A stretch of DNA of 64,000 bases from Streptomyces aureus (GCF_000725495.1 NZ_JNZD01000013.1:124001-188000), one strand, 5' to 3'. Positions 41,831-50,511 are shown, counted from the stretch's first letter. Notes: generated by a model from the letters alone, not told the origin. Translations and numbers: made by a program.

Positions 41831-42322
41831 GTGACCACTTCGGACTTCGCCGCATATATCGCCGGTCTGCCCCGTGTCCTCGCCGGGGCCGCCACCCTCT
41901 TCCGGGACACCGACGGGCGGGTGCTGCTCGTCGAACCGAACTACCGCCCCGGCTGGACGCTTCCGGGCGGAACGGTGGAGTCGGACGACGGGGAGAGCCC
42001 GCGGCAGGGAGCGCGCCGCGAGACGGCCGAGGAGATCGGCCTCGACGTGGAGCTCGGCCGGCTGCTGGCCGTCGACTGGGTCCTCGGACCGGATCGACCG
42101 CCGCTGGTGGCCTACCTGTACGACGGCGGGGTCCTGGGCGAGGAGGAGCTGAAGGCGATCCGGCTCCAGGAGGAGGAACTGCTGTCCTGGCGCCTGGTGC
42201 CACGCGAGGAGGTCGCCGCCCATCTCCCGGGTGCCTCGGGCCGTCGGGTCCTCACGGCGCTCGACGTCCTGGCGGACGACTCGGGCCCGGCGGAGCTGGA
42301 GAACGGCCACCGGGTGGGCTGA
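41831..42322 (+). CDS. NUDIX hydrolase
   Basis: 163 residues. Cleaves nucleoside-diphosphate-X substrates. The Nudix box is present with the motif end RRETAEEIGLDVELG; the first part (GGTVESDDGESPRQ) has two extra residues between the Gly and Glu compared with the GX5E consensus. The rest is a standard fold: VEPNYRPGWTLPGG and WRLVPREEV. Adjacent to an ADP-ribosylglycohydrolase, so ADP-ribose is a reasonable guess for substrate. GTG 41831 is the only in-frame start with matching length. Stop at 42320 lies inside the first unit of a 32-bp repeat. Confidence 0.9.
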   Translation: MTTSDFAAYIAGLPRVLAGAATLFRDTDGRVLLVEPNYRPGWTLPGGTVESDDGESPRQGARRETAEEIGLDVELGRLLAVDWVLGPDRPPLVAYLYDGGVLGEEELKAIRLQEEELLSWRLVPREEVAAHLPGASGRRVLTALDVLADDSGPAELENGHRVG

Positions 42323-42470
42323 CCCGCGCCTTCCGCCCACACCAGGTGGGCCGACCTGGGCCTCCGCCCACACGGGGGGGGCTGACCTTTGCCTTCCACC
42401 CGCACCGGGCGGGCCGGCCTGCGCCTTCCACCCGCACCGGGCGGGCCGGCCTGGCCTCCGCCCACACCTC
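42313..42470. repeat. Five tandem units of about 32 bp after the NUDIX gene
   Basis: Units begin at about 42313, 42345, 42376, 42408 and 42440 and share ggtgggcc-gacc-tgcctt-ccacccgcacc. The third and fourth are most alike. The first covers the NUDIX stop; the last ends shortly before the SHOCT gene end. C/G strand bias suggests a minisatellite. Confidence 0.75.
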
Positions 42471-42565
42471 GGCGGCCGGGGGCGTGCCCCCGGCCGCCGG
42501 ACCGGTGTTCGCGGTGTACGCCCCGCCGAGGTTCGTCAGGTGTCCTCGACGGGGATCCTGTGCGG

Positions 42566-42856
42566 TCAGCCGAGGATCCGGGCCTTCTGCGCCTCGAACT
42601 CGGCTTCGGTGAGCACGCCCTGGGCCTTGAGGTCCCCGAGCTGCTTCAACTGGTCGATCTTGCTGGTCATCTCGTCGGCCGGTGCGGCGGCCGGAGGAGG
42701 CGGCGGCGGGGGCTGCTGCTCCTGGTACTGGTACTGCTGCTGCGCTTCCTGCTGGGCCCATCGTCCCTGCTGACGACGCGACACCCGGTTCGATACGGCG
42801 GTGGCCGTACCGGCCACCACGGCGGTGCGGGCGACCCCACGGAGGAGACCTGGCAC
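42566..42856 (-). CDS. SHOCT-domain protein
   Basis: 96 residues. The last 35 residues form a SHOCT domain, a short helical hairpin often at protein C-termini (SKIDQLKQLGDLKAQGVLTE). Before it is a Gln/Pro-rich stretch with eight prolines in a row, and a basic N-terminal helix (LLRGVARTAVVAGTATAV) that may be membrane-associated. Function unknown. GTG 42856 follows AAAGGA; the upstream frame is a nonsense extension. Divergent from the DUF7144 gene. Confidence 0.8.
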   Translation of the reverse strand: MPGLLRGVARTAVVAGTATAVSNRVSRRQQGRWAQQEAQQQYQYQEQQPPPPPPPAAAPADEMTSKIDQLKQLGDLKAQGVLTEAEFEAQKARILG

Positions 42857-43057
42857 GGTGGTTTCCTTTCCGGCACGAGGCAATTCGGAACGCGCCCGAA
42901 AGGGATTCGATCCCCTGTGCGCGCCGAATTCCGCTCGGCGCACCGGGCAGCACCATTGGAACACCGAACCCCTTTTCCCGCACGTCGATCTCGCCGCCAC
43001 CTGCGCAATTCCCGACGATCTGCCGGTCCGTCATTCCCGTGGCAAGCTGAAATGTGG

Positions 43058-43082
43058 CCACCGACCGTCGACCGGTCGGTGG
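43058..43082 (+). promoter_or_regulatory. 10-bp inverted repeat upstream of the DUF7144 gene
   Basis: CCACCGACCG-tcgac-CGGTCGGTGG, perfect arms, ends 11 bases before the AGGAGG ribosome site. Candidate operator or leader hairpin. Confidence 0.45.
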
Positions 43083-43108
43083 CGAGGTCTACGCAGGAGG
43101 AGCTCGCA

Positions 43109-43540
43109 ATGGCTACGACGGGTATGCACCACCGGCAGGAATCCGCCGGCGGTTCGGGGGCGTGGGTGTCCGGCTGGACCGCCTTCGCCGGAGTCATGAT
43201 GATCTTCGGAGGCGCGATGGCGATATTCCAGGGCATCGCCGCCATCGCCAAGGACGACGTATTCGTCACCACCCGCAACTACGTCTACACGTTCAACCTC
43301 ACGAGCTGGGGCTGGATCCACCTCACCCTCGGCGTCCTGATCGTCCTCGCCGGCATCGCCGTGTTCCGCGGCATGCTGTGGGCCCGGATCGTCGGCATCA
43401 CCCTGGCCGGGCTGGCCATGGTCGCCAACTTCATGTGGCTGCCGTACTCCCCGGTGTGGGCCAGCGTCCTGATCGCCATCGACGCCTTCGTCATCTGGGC
43501 GCTGTGCGTCGGATCCGGCCGGGACGCCCGCACCGCGTAG
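43109..43540 (+). CDS. Four-helix membrane protein, DUF7144-like
   Basis: 143 residues with four membrane helices: about 23-45, 68-85, 88-107 and 115-134. WGWIHLTLGVLIVLAGIAVF and WARIVGITLAGLAMVANF match the DUF7144 pattern in which a Gly-Trp-rich helix begins each half. No catalytic residue. Widespread in Streptomyces; role unknown. AGGAGGAG precedes ATG 43109. Confidence 0.8.
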   Translation: MATTGMHHRQESAGGSGAWVSGWTAFAGVMMIFGGAMAIFQGIAAIAKDDVFVTTRNYVYTFNLTSWGWIHLTLGVLIVLAGIAVFRGMLWARIVGITLAGLAMVANFMWLPYSPVWASVLIAIDAFVIWALCVGSGRDARTA

Positions 43541-43573
43541 CCCACCGCCCTCCCAGCGGTCTCCGCACCACGA

Positions 43574-43602
43574 ACGGCCCCGCACTGCCAGTGCGGGGCC
43601 GT
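43574..43602 (+). terminator. 13-bp hairpin after the DUF7144 gene
   Basis: ACGGCCCCGCACT at 43574-43586 pairs with AGTGCGGGGCCGT at 43590-43602, loop gcc. Located 34 bases past the stop at 43540. Confidence 0.75.
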
Positions 43603-43693
43603 CGCACGTCCCCGCGAAAGCCGTTCCTCCCAGGGCGATCCCCCAGGGAGGGCGCCATCGGGTGGCCCGGGCAGCGCCGCACGGCACGATCAC

Positions 43694-43740
43694 GGCCGTG
43701 CCCCCGACTCCCCGTCGGGCGGGGCGTCGGGGGCACGGCC
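43694..43740. terminator. Second, longer hairpin between the convergent genes
   Basis: GGCCGTGCCCCCGAC (43694-43708) and GTCGGGGGCACGGCC (43726-43740) are exact complements with a 17-base loop. Probably ends transcripts from the DUF6325 gene (minus strand, stop at 43791). Confidence 0.6.
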
Positions 43741-43790
43741 GGCCGTCGCCGGAACGCCCCGGCGAGGGAGCGTCCGGCGCCCGGGCCGGC

Positions 43791-44234
43791 CTACCCCGCG
43801 TCCGTGTCCTCGAGCGCCGCCAGCACCGCCGGCACCGGAATGCGCCCGGAGGCGACCATCTGGGCACCGCCGCGTCGCAGCGCGGCGGCGAAGGGCGCCG
43901 CCCACACGTTCTCGTAGACGAGGATCCCGGCGGAGTTGCCGGGCTCCAGCGCCTTGCCGGCCTCCGCGATGTCGTCCTCGCCCAGCAGCCCCGAGGACGC
44001 CCCCTCGAACACGGCGAGGTCGAGGGCTCCGTCTCCGTCGAAGTCGGCGATCTCCATGCCGGCCACGGACCCGTCCTCGTCCTTTCTGACGAACAACAGG
44101 TCGAGAATCCGGATGAGGCCGCGGTCCACCAGATCGACGAGGATCGGAAGCCCCTCCCCCGTCATTCGGTTACCGGGAAACTCCACGACGATATAGTCGA
44201 TCGGTCCCATCTCGACGATGTCATCTTCGCTCAC
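43791..44234 (-). CDS. DUF6325 family protein
   Basis: 147 residues. Soluble, acidic alpha/beta protein: MGPIDYIVVEFPGNRM near residue 9 and GLPILVDLVDRGLIRILDLL near 28 are the recognisable blocks, related in layout to the DUF1269 group. GNSAGILVYENVWAAPFAAAL near 98 suggests a ferredoxin-like fold. Function unknown; distributed in actinobacteria. ATG 44234. Confidence 0.75.
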   Translation of the reverse strand: MSEDDIVEMGPIDYIVVEFPGNRMTGEGLPILVDLVDRGLIRILDLLFVRKDEDGSVAGMEIADFDGDGALDLAVFEGASSGLLGEDDIAEAGKALEPGNSAGILVYENVWAAPFAAALRRGGAQMVASGRIPVPAVLAALEDTDAG

Positions 44235-44372
44235 GGCTTCACCCCTGCATGGTCATGGTTTTCCCCTGCCCCAGGTCCATGCCATTGCAGCACCGCTCGG
44301 AAGCCGCCGCATTTCGGTGCGAGGCCGCCTCCGACCCCCGGGAACACCCCCGTCCGGGGCCGTTCGGGTGGT

Positions 44373-45017
44373 TCACGCGGTCAGCTGGTAGATGCTCTTC
44401 CCGACCAGCCACAGCCCCAGGAAGAGGAACAGCGACACCAGCGCCTTGTCCTGGTGCCGCTCCATCCAGGCGCGCAGCTTCCCGAGCCGTACATGGGCCG
44501 TCCGCGGGGCGAAGGTCGCGTAGAGCTCCATCGTCAGCAGACTGGAACTGGCCAGCAGCACGTAGCCCATCAGGGCGGCGTACGAGGCCGCGTGCCCGAG
44601 GTCCGCGCTCACGACGGTGGAGGCGCCGGCCGCGATCATCCCCCAGGGCTGGAGCAGCAGCGCCAGCCCGGCCGCGGTCCAGGGCGAGATCCGCTCGATC
44701 TTGGACATGAAGCCGGAGGACTTCGCCTCCTTGCCGAGGTTGCGCCGTCTGCGTTCCGCGTAGAGGACGAGTCCGACGCCGATGGCGAGTTTGCCGGCCA
44801 GCGCGGCCGTGGACGGGGCGGACCTCGGGGGCGGGGGCTCGCCGCCGGTCATCAGCAGCACGCCGGCGATGATCGCGACGAAGCTGGCCAGCCAGGTCAG
44901 GATGAAGGCGAGGCCCTTCCAGATCCCCTTGTCCGTCGAGAGCACCAGCACGAATCCGGTGATCGGCAGCGGGTCCAGGGCGATCGCCAGAGCGATCAGC
45001 AGGAGGTCAAGGACCAT
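44373..45017 (-). CDS. GAP/Sap-family six-helix membrane protein
   Basis: 214 residues with five to six membrane helices, beginning MVLDLLLIALAIALDPLPIT, the pattern of the GAP (Sap, sulfolipid-addressing) family, in which the L-D-P-x-P motif in the first helix is shared with LysE-like transporters. A basic loop (AERRRRNLGKEAKSSGF) follows helix 3. Mycobacterial members help move lipids to the surface; the cargo here is unknown. ATG 45017; divergent from the DUF2252 gene. Confidence 0.8.
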   Translation of the reverse strand: MVLDLLLIALAIALDPLPITGFVLVLSTDKGIWKGLAFILTWLASFVAIIAGVLLMTGGEPPPPRSAPSTAALAGKLAIGVGLVLYAERRRRNLGKEAKSSGFMSKIERISPWTAAGLALLLQPWGMIAAGASTVVSADLGHAASYAALMGYVLLASSSLLTMELYATFAPRTAHVRLGKLRAWMERHQDKALVSLFLFLGLWLVGKSIYQLTA

Positions 45018-45402
45018 CGTCGCCCCCGCGTGCCCTCGCGCCGCTCGACGCCGCGGTGTCGCGCATGACCTCATCGTCACCTCCGCCGACCACGTCCACA
45101 AATCCGGTCTCGCGCCCCGTGCGCCGGGGCCCGCCCGGTCCGACTCGCCGGACAAATGACCCGGGGCTACCTTGGTGATCGGGCCGGACCCCTCCCGCCA
45201 CGACCGGTATGCCGCCGACCGCCCCCAACCGCGTGCACCGCCCGTACGTCACCTGCCGCCCCCGAGGCCGACGCACCGCACGCCGCCGGCCTCCGGCACG
45301 TCCCATGCGGGAGCCTCCCCCGAGCCTCGGCGCGGTGATTCCCTCGCCGACCGCCCTCGCCGGCGCCCCGCGCGCCGGCGACCACATCGCGGAGCGTCTG
45401 CC
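45018..45402. other. Intergenic region between Sap-like and DUF2252 genes
   Basis: 385 bases holding the divergent promoters. I see no coding region, strong palindrome or conserved promoter hexamer that I can defend; the ribosome site GGAG at 45391 belongs to the DUF2252 gene. Confidence 0.5.
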
Positions 45403-46821
45403 ATGACCCCCAAGCACCCGGCCGGCGGCCGGCACCCGCACCACACCCCGGCGGAGCGCGCCGCGCTCGGCAAGGCCGCCCGCTCCGCCGTGCCGCGCTC
45501 CAGCCACGCAGAGTTCACCCCCGCGGCGAAGCGGCCCGACCCGGTGGACATCGTGGAGGGGCAGTCCGCGACCCGGGTGCCCGAGCTCGTACCGATCCGC
45601 TACGGCCGGATGACCGAGTCGCCGTTCCGCTTCTATCGCGGTGCCGCCGCCATCATGGCCTCGGACCTCGCCGGCACGCCCCGGTCCGGGATCAGGGCAC
45701 AACTGTGCGGTGACGCGCACATGTTGAACTTCCGGCTGCTCGCCTCGCCGGAGCGCCGCATGATGTTCGACATCAACGACTTCGACGAGACGCTGCCCGG
45801 CCCCTGGGAGTGGGACGTCAAGCGGCTGTCCGCCAGCCTCGTCATCGCGGCCCGGGCGAACGGCTTCAGCGGCAAGGAGCGCACCGACATCGTCCGCACC
45901 ACGGTGCGGTCGTACCGCGAGTGGATGAGACGCTTCGCCGGGATGGGCAACCTCCCCGTCTGGTACACGCATTTCGACGAGGACTGGGTACGGACCCATA
46001 TCGCCGGGGAAGTGGGCTCGCGGGCACGCGACCGCTGGAAGAAGTCGACCGCCAAGGCGCGCAGCCGGGACAGCCTCCAGGCCTTCAACAAGCTCACGCA
46101 CATGGTCGACGGCCAGGCCCTGATCGCCGCGGACCCCCCGCTCGTCGTTCCGCTGCAGGATCTGCTCCCCGACATGGAACGCGGCGCCCTGGAGAAGCAG
46201 CTCCGCAAGCTGATCGGGAGTTACGGCCGGAGCCTGGCCACGGACCGGCGGTTCCTGCTGGAGCAGTACCGGTTCGCCGACGTGGCCCGCAAGGTGGTCG
46301 GCGTCGGCAGCGTGGGCACCCGTTGCTGGATCATCCTCATGCTCGGCCGGGACGGCTCGGATCCGCTGCTCCTGCAGGCCAAGGAGGCGGACGAGTCGGT
46401 GCTGGCGCCGTACGTCGGCGCGAGCGAGTACCGGACCCAGGGCGAGCGTGTGGTCGCCGGGCAGCGGCTCATGCAGGCCACCAGCGACATCTTCCTGGGC
46501 TGGGAGCGGGCCGAGGGCATCGACGGCCGCCGACGGGACTTCTACGTACGGCAGTTGCGGGACTGGAAGGGCATCGCGGAGCCCGAGCTCATGGTGCCGG
46601 CGGACATGCGGGCCTTCGGCGAGCTGTGCGGGGCCACGCTGGCCCGCGCGCACGCCAGGTCGGGCGACCGCATCGCCATCGCCTCCTATCTGGGCGGGGG
46701 CGACGTCTTCGACCGGGCCCTGGTCCCGTTCGCGGAGGCCTACGCGGACCAGAACGAGAAGGACCACCAGGCACTCGTGAACGCCGTCCGCTCGGGACGC
46801 GTCAAGGCCGAGGCCGCCTGA
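45403..46821 (+). CDS. DUF2252 protein
   Basis: 472 residues. Actinobacterial DUF2252 family, thought to have a kinase-like (aminoglycoside-phosphotransferase type) fold: RYGRMTESPFRFYRGAAAIM near 62, LCGDAHMLNFRLLASPERR near 101 (the G-D-x-H block) and FDINDFDETLPGPWEWDVKRL near 124 (D-x-N-D-F-D) look like the catalytic and metal loops. Substrate and role unknown. ATG 45403 follows GGAG. The GH15 gene follows 153 bases later across a small tandem repeat; functional link not shown. Confidence 0.88.
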   Translation: MTPKHPAGGRHPHHTPAERAALGKAARSAVPRSSHAEFTPAAKRPDPVDIVEGQSATRVPELVPIRYGRMTESPFRFYRGAAAIMASDLAGTPRSGIRAQLCGDAHMLNFRLLASPERRMMFDINDFDETLPGPWEWDVKRLSASLVIAARANGFSGKERTDIVRTTVRSYREWMRRFAGMGNLPVWYTHFDEDWVRTHIAGEVGSRARDRWKKSTAKARSRDSLQAFNKLTHMVDGQALIAADPPLVVPLQDLLPDMERGALEKQLRKLIGSYGRSLATDRRFLLEQYRFADVARKVVGVGSVGTRCWIILMLGRDGSDPLLLQAKEADESVLAPYVGASEYRTQGERVVAGQRLMQATSDIFLGWERAEGIDGRRRDFYVRQLRDWKGIAEPELMVPADMRAFGELCGATLARAHARSGDRIAIASYLGGGDVFDRALVPFAEAYADQNEKDHQALVNAVRSGRVKAEAA

Positions 46822-46844
46822 CCGGCAGCCGTACGCCAGAAACA

Positions 46845-46940
46845 GCCCGACCGAAGGCAGCACGACCGAGGACCGTCCGAACCGAAGACCCTCCGACCGA
46901 AGGCGGTCCGGCCTGAGGCAGCCCGACCGAAGCCGTTCGG
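46845..46940. repeat. 15-bp degenerate tandem repeat between DUF2252 and GH15
   Basis: Six copies of about ccgaccgaaggcagc, spaced 15-16 bases (46849, 46864, 46880, 46895, 46910, 46925). Fills most of the intergenic gap. No coding role. Confidence 0.7.
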
Positions 46941-46974
46941 CACACGGCACAAGCCGCCCGACATGGAGGCCCGC

Positions 46975-48792
46975 ATGGACCGCTATCCGCCCATCGCCGA
47001 CCACGGCCTGGTCGGGGACCTGCAGACCGCGGCCCTGGTGACGTCCCAGGGCGTGGTCGACTGGTTCGCCGCGCCCCGCTTCGACTCCCCCAGCGTGTTC
47101 GCCGCGCTGCTGGACCACGACCGCGGCGGCTATTTCCGGCTGGCGCCCGACCACCCCGAGGGGACCTGGCGACAGCTCTACTACCCGGACACGGCCGTGG
47201 TGGTGACCCGCTTCATGTCCCCGGACGGCGTGGGCGAGGTCATCGACCACATGCCGGTGCTCACGGGCTCGACGCCCAGCGACCGGCACAGCCTGGTGCG
47301 CGTCGTCCGCTCGGTGCGCGGCACCGTGCACTTCGGTCTGGAGTGCCGGCCCCGGTTCGACTACGCGCGGGCCGACCACGAGCTCGAACTGGTCACCGGC
47401 CAGGCCGTGTTCAGGTCCCCGGGAACCACCGCGTACCTTCAGGGCAACATCCCGCTGGAACGGGACGGCCAGGACGTCCGGGGCGGCATCACCCTGGAGA
47501 ACGGCGAGCAGGCGGCCGTCGTGTTCACGGTGTGCGGGCCCGACGGCGAGGCGCCGCCGCCTCCCACCGTGGACAGCCTCACCGAGGAACTGTGGAACAA
47601 CGTCGACTTCTGGCAGAAGTGGGTCCGCACCTCCAACTACCGGGGCCGCTGGACGGAGATGGTGCACCGCTCCGCGATCACCCTCAAGCTCCTGACCTAC
47701 GCCCCGACCGGAGCGCCGGTCGCCGCCGCGACGATGGGGCTGCCCGAGCAGATCGGCGGCGAACGCAACTGGGACTACCGCTACACCTGGGTGCGGGACG
47801 GCTCGCTGTCGGTGCGGGCGCTGCTCGACCTCGGCTTCGTGGAGGAGGCGACCCACTTCACCCGCTGGCTGGGCGACCGGCTGCGCGAGCGCGAAGGGCC
47901 GGAGGGCGAACCCCTCCAGATCATGTACCGGGTGGACGGCACGCCCCTGGGGAGCGAGGAGATCCTGGAGCACTTCGAGGGCTACCGCGGCTCGTACCCG
48001 GTGCGCGCCGGCAACGCCGCCTCCGACCAGCTCCAGCTCGACATCTACGGCGAGGCCCTGTACGCGCTGGCGGAGGGCCGCGCGGTGAGCGAGCAGGGCG
48101 GCTACCACGGCTGGAAGGCGCTGGCCGGGATCCTGGACTGGCTCGCGGACTCCTGGGACCGCCCCGACGAGGGCATCTGGGAGACCCGGGGCGGCCGCAA
48201 GGACTTCACCTACAGCCGGATCATGTGCTGGGCCGCGTTCGACCGGGGCCTGAAGCTGGCCGCGGAGTACAGCAGACCGGCCGACACCGTCCGCTGGACG
48301 AAGGCCCGGGACGCCATCCTCGAACAGGTCATGGCGCGCGGCTGGAACGAGAAGCAGCAGGCGATCGTCCAGCACTACGACAGCGACGTGCTGGACGCCT
48401 CCCTGCTGCTGGCCCCGCGCGTCGGCTTCGTCTCCGCGCGCAGCCCCGGCTGGCTGAGCACCCTGGACGCCATGGAGCGCGTCCTCGTCTCCGACAGCCT
48501 GGTCTACCGCTACGACCCCGAGGCCTCCCCCGACGGACTGCGCGGCTCCGAGGGCACGTTCAGCCTCTGCACGTTCCTGTACGTCGACGCGCTCGCCCGG
48601 GCGGGACGGCTCCCCCAGGCCCGCTACACGTTCGAGAAGATGCAGACGTACGCCAACCATGTCGGGCTGTTCGCCGAGGAGATCGGCCCGAGCGGAGAGC
48701 AACTGGGCAACTTCCCGCAGGCGTTCACCCATCTCTCCCTCATCATGGCCGCGACGACGCTGGACGAGGCGCTCGACGGGCTGCGTCCCTGA
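46975..48792 (+). CDS. Glycoside hydrolase family 15 (glucoamylase/trehalase type)
   Basis: 605 residues. (alpha/alpha)6-barrel enzyme that releases glucose from alpha-glucosidic ends or trehalose. Short N-terminal beta-domain (ADHGLVGDLQTAALVTSQG near 8) precedes the barrel (from about 240). GERNWDYRYTWVRDGSLSV near 260 is the substrate-binding block, the acid Glu lies in DEGIWETRGGRKDF near 400, and the base Glu in GSEGTFSLCTFLYVD near 525. No signal peptide, so cytoplasmic; actinobacterial GH15 proteins of this size are often trehalases. ATG 46975 is chosen because GGAGG precedes it; the ATG 12 bases upstream is itself part of that site. The 3' end overlaps the ClC gene. Confidence 0.93.
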   Translation: MDRYPPIADHGLVGDLQTAALVTSQGVVDWFAAPRFDSPSVFAALLDHDRGGYFRLAPDHPEGTWRQLYYPDTAVVVTRFMSPDGVGEVIDHMPVLTGSTPSDRHSLVRVVRSVRGTVHFGLECRPRFDYARADHELELVTGQAVFRSPGTTAYLQGNIPLERDGQDVRGGITLENGEQAAVVFTVCGPDGEAPPPPTVDSLTEELWNNVDFWQKWVRTSNYRGRWTEMVHRSAITLKLLTYAPTGAPVAAATMGLPEQIGGERNWDYRYTWVRDGSLSVRALLDLGFVEEATHFTRWLGDRLREREGPEGEPLQIMYRVDGTPLGSEEILEHFEGYRGSYPVRAGNAASDQLQLDIYGEALYALAEGRAVSEQGGYHGWKALAGILDWLADSWDRPDEGIWETRGGRKDFTYSRIMCWAAFDRGLKLAAEYSRPADTVRWTKARDAILEQVMARGWNEKQQAIVQHYDSDVLDASLLLAPRVGFVSARSPGWLSTLDAMERVLVSDSLVYRYDPEASPDGLRGSEGTFSLCTFLYVDALARAGRLPQARYTFEKMQTYANHVGLFAEEIGPSGEQLGNFPQAFTHLSLIMAATTLDEALDGLRP

Positions 48793-50182
48793 ACGGCGGG
48801 ATGTCCGGGCCCTGGGGCAGCAGTTCCACGGTCACGAAGGAGACAACGGCGGCGAGCACGATCACCGGCACCGTTCCCGAGTTGCCCACCAGGAGCACGA
48901 CCAGCACGACACAGCTGACCGGGAGCCTGAGCGCGGCGGCGGACGCGGCGGCCATGCCCGCCGCCATGGCCGGTACGACACCGAAGCCCGGGAGCGGTGC
49001 CAGCAGGGCGCCCATCGCGCCGCCGAGGAACAGCGAGGGGAACACCGGGCCGCCTCTGAGGCTGCCCAGGCACAGCGCGTACGCGATCGACTTGAACAGC
49101 ACCACGGCCACCAGGCTGCCGACCGACCAGGCGTGCGGGTGGGCGGCGAGCTGGGAGAGGGTGGTCTGGCCGGACAGGGCCACCTCGGCCGGCGAACGGC
49201 CGGTCAGGACGGCGTAGAGCGCCGCGCAACCGCCCGCGCCGAGCGCGCACAGCACCGTGGCCCGCAGGGTGTGCGCGGACACGGCGCGGGCCGCGTGCCG
49301 GCCGCCCACGATCACATAGTGGACGCCGAAGCCGATCACGACCGCCATGAGCACCGACCAGACGACGTCCCCGGTGTCGAGGGTCGAGGGCGCGGGCAGT
49401 CCGATCCTGAGGCTGCCGGTCTGGAGTCCGGTCCAGTCGCCGAAGCCGGTGAACACGATGGCGCCGACCCCGCTGGCGAGCAGCGCGGGCAGCATGACCG
49501 CGAACAGCTGGGGCCCGCCCACACCGGCGACCTCCATCAGCAGCACGGCGGCGACCAAGGGGCTGCCGAAGATCGCCGAGATGGCCGCGGCGGCGCCGGC
49601 GGCACCGAGGAGCGCCGTGCCCTGCGGGGTCGCCGGGGCCCGTACGAGATCCCGGAAGAGCAGGGCGAGACCGCCGCCGAGCGCGATCAGAGGTGACTCG
49701 GGGCCGAGCACGGCGCCCAGGGGAAGGCTGGCCAGGGCGGCGAGCGCGACGCCGGGCAGCGCGGAGGTCGACACCCCGCCGGCGTGCAGGCCCGAGGCCG
49801 GGATGTGTCCGCCCCGGCCCGGAAGCCGCGCCACGATCAGGCCCACCAGCACGCCCGCCAGCAGCAGCGCGGGAAGCGGCCACCACCAGGGCGGGTCCGA
49901 CCAGCCGAGATCGTGCGGCCACTGGTCCCACAGCAGATGTTCCAGCTCGTGCAGGAGCACCAGGAACCAGAACGCGACGAGGGAGACGGGGACACCCATC
50001 ACGGCGGAGAACACCAGCGCCTTGCGGTACGCGGGCTGGAGCAGCATGGCCCTCAGCTGCTCGGCCTCCGTGGGCTGGCCGCCCGGAGCCGCCTGCGCGG
50101 CACCGGCTCCGTCGCTCGGAACGGCCCCGGACTCCTTGGACCCCTTGGGCTCCCCGGGCTCCTCGGACTTCGGCTCGGTGAT
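48743..50182 (-). CDS. ClC-type chloride channel/antiporter family protein
   Basis: About 479 residues, roughly ten to twelve membrane helices. ClC signatures are diverged: LGPESPLIALGGG near 170 (for G-K/R-E-G-P), and RGGPVFPSLFLGGAMG near 365 (G-x-F-x-P) is good; the first selectivity motif is weak (ASGLHAGG). The start is unclear: AGGAGAAG stands 6 bases before an ATC codon at 50182 in a natural M-T-E-P-K-like context, while in-frame ATG and GTG upstream (50374, about 50338) would translate a repeat and ATG 50047 would cut the N-terminus. The 3' end lies 50 bases inside the GH15 gene, antisense. Confidence 0.85.
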   Translation of the reverse strand: MTEPKSEEPGEPKGSKESGAVPSDGAGAAQAAPGGQPTEAEQLRAMLLQPAYRKALVFSAVMGVPVSLVAFWFLVLLHELEHLLWDQWPHDLGWSDPPWWWPLPALLLAGVLVGLIVARLPGRGGHIPASGLHAGGVSTSALPGVALAALASLPLGAVLGPESPLIALGGGLALLFRDLVRAPATPQGTALLGAAGAAAAISAIFGSPLVAAVLLMEVAGVGGPQLFAVMLPALLASGVGAIVFTGFGDWTGLQTGSLRIGLPAPSTLDTGDVVWSVLMAVVIGFGVHYVIVGGRHAARAVSAHTLRATVLCALGAGGCAALYAVLTGRSPAEVALSGQTTLSQLAAHPHAWSVGSLVAVVLFKSIAYALCLGSLRGGPVFPSLFLGGAMGALLAPLPGFGVVPAMAAGMAAASAAALRLPVSCVVLVVLLVGNSGTVPVIVLAAVVSFVTVELLPQGPDIPPFRDAARRAPRPASSRP

Positions 50183-50210
50183 GGCTCTTCTCCTACGTCC
50201 GCTCGGAGGA

Positions 50211-50250
50211 ATGCTGCCGTGTGCTGCCGTGTGCTGCCGTGTGCTGCCGC
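50211..50250. repeat. Four 10-bp tandem copies before the ClC start
   Basis: gtgctgccgt repeated four times (first and last copy differ by a base). Located just upstream of the likely ClC ribosome site. In the rest of 50183-50511 there is a second small repeat, gccacggaact, three times near 50320-50345; otherwise I see no gene. Confidence 0.75.
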
Positions 50251-50511
50251 GGAACCGTCCTGGACCGCCTGCCCCGGACTGCCCTGGTCTGCCGGCCCCT
50301 GTCCCTTGTCTTCCGTCGAACGGCCACGGAACTGCCACGGAACTCCCGTCGGGGCGCGAGCGTACCCACGGCACCGCGCCGCACCCGCGCGGCCCGCGCG
50401 CGGGGTCCCGAAAACCCTCCGGGTGGACGCGCCGTCCGCTCCCGCGCGGCCGGGGGCGGGTGTCCCGGCCGGAGGGTCCTCGCGCCCCGCCGCCGGACGT
50501 AGCCTCACTCC

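Noticed and set aside
45007..48732. Antisense open frame of about 1,240 codons over DUF2252 and GH15
   Set aside because: Same artefact; covers two clear genes and has no protein features.
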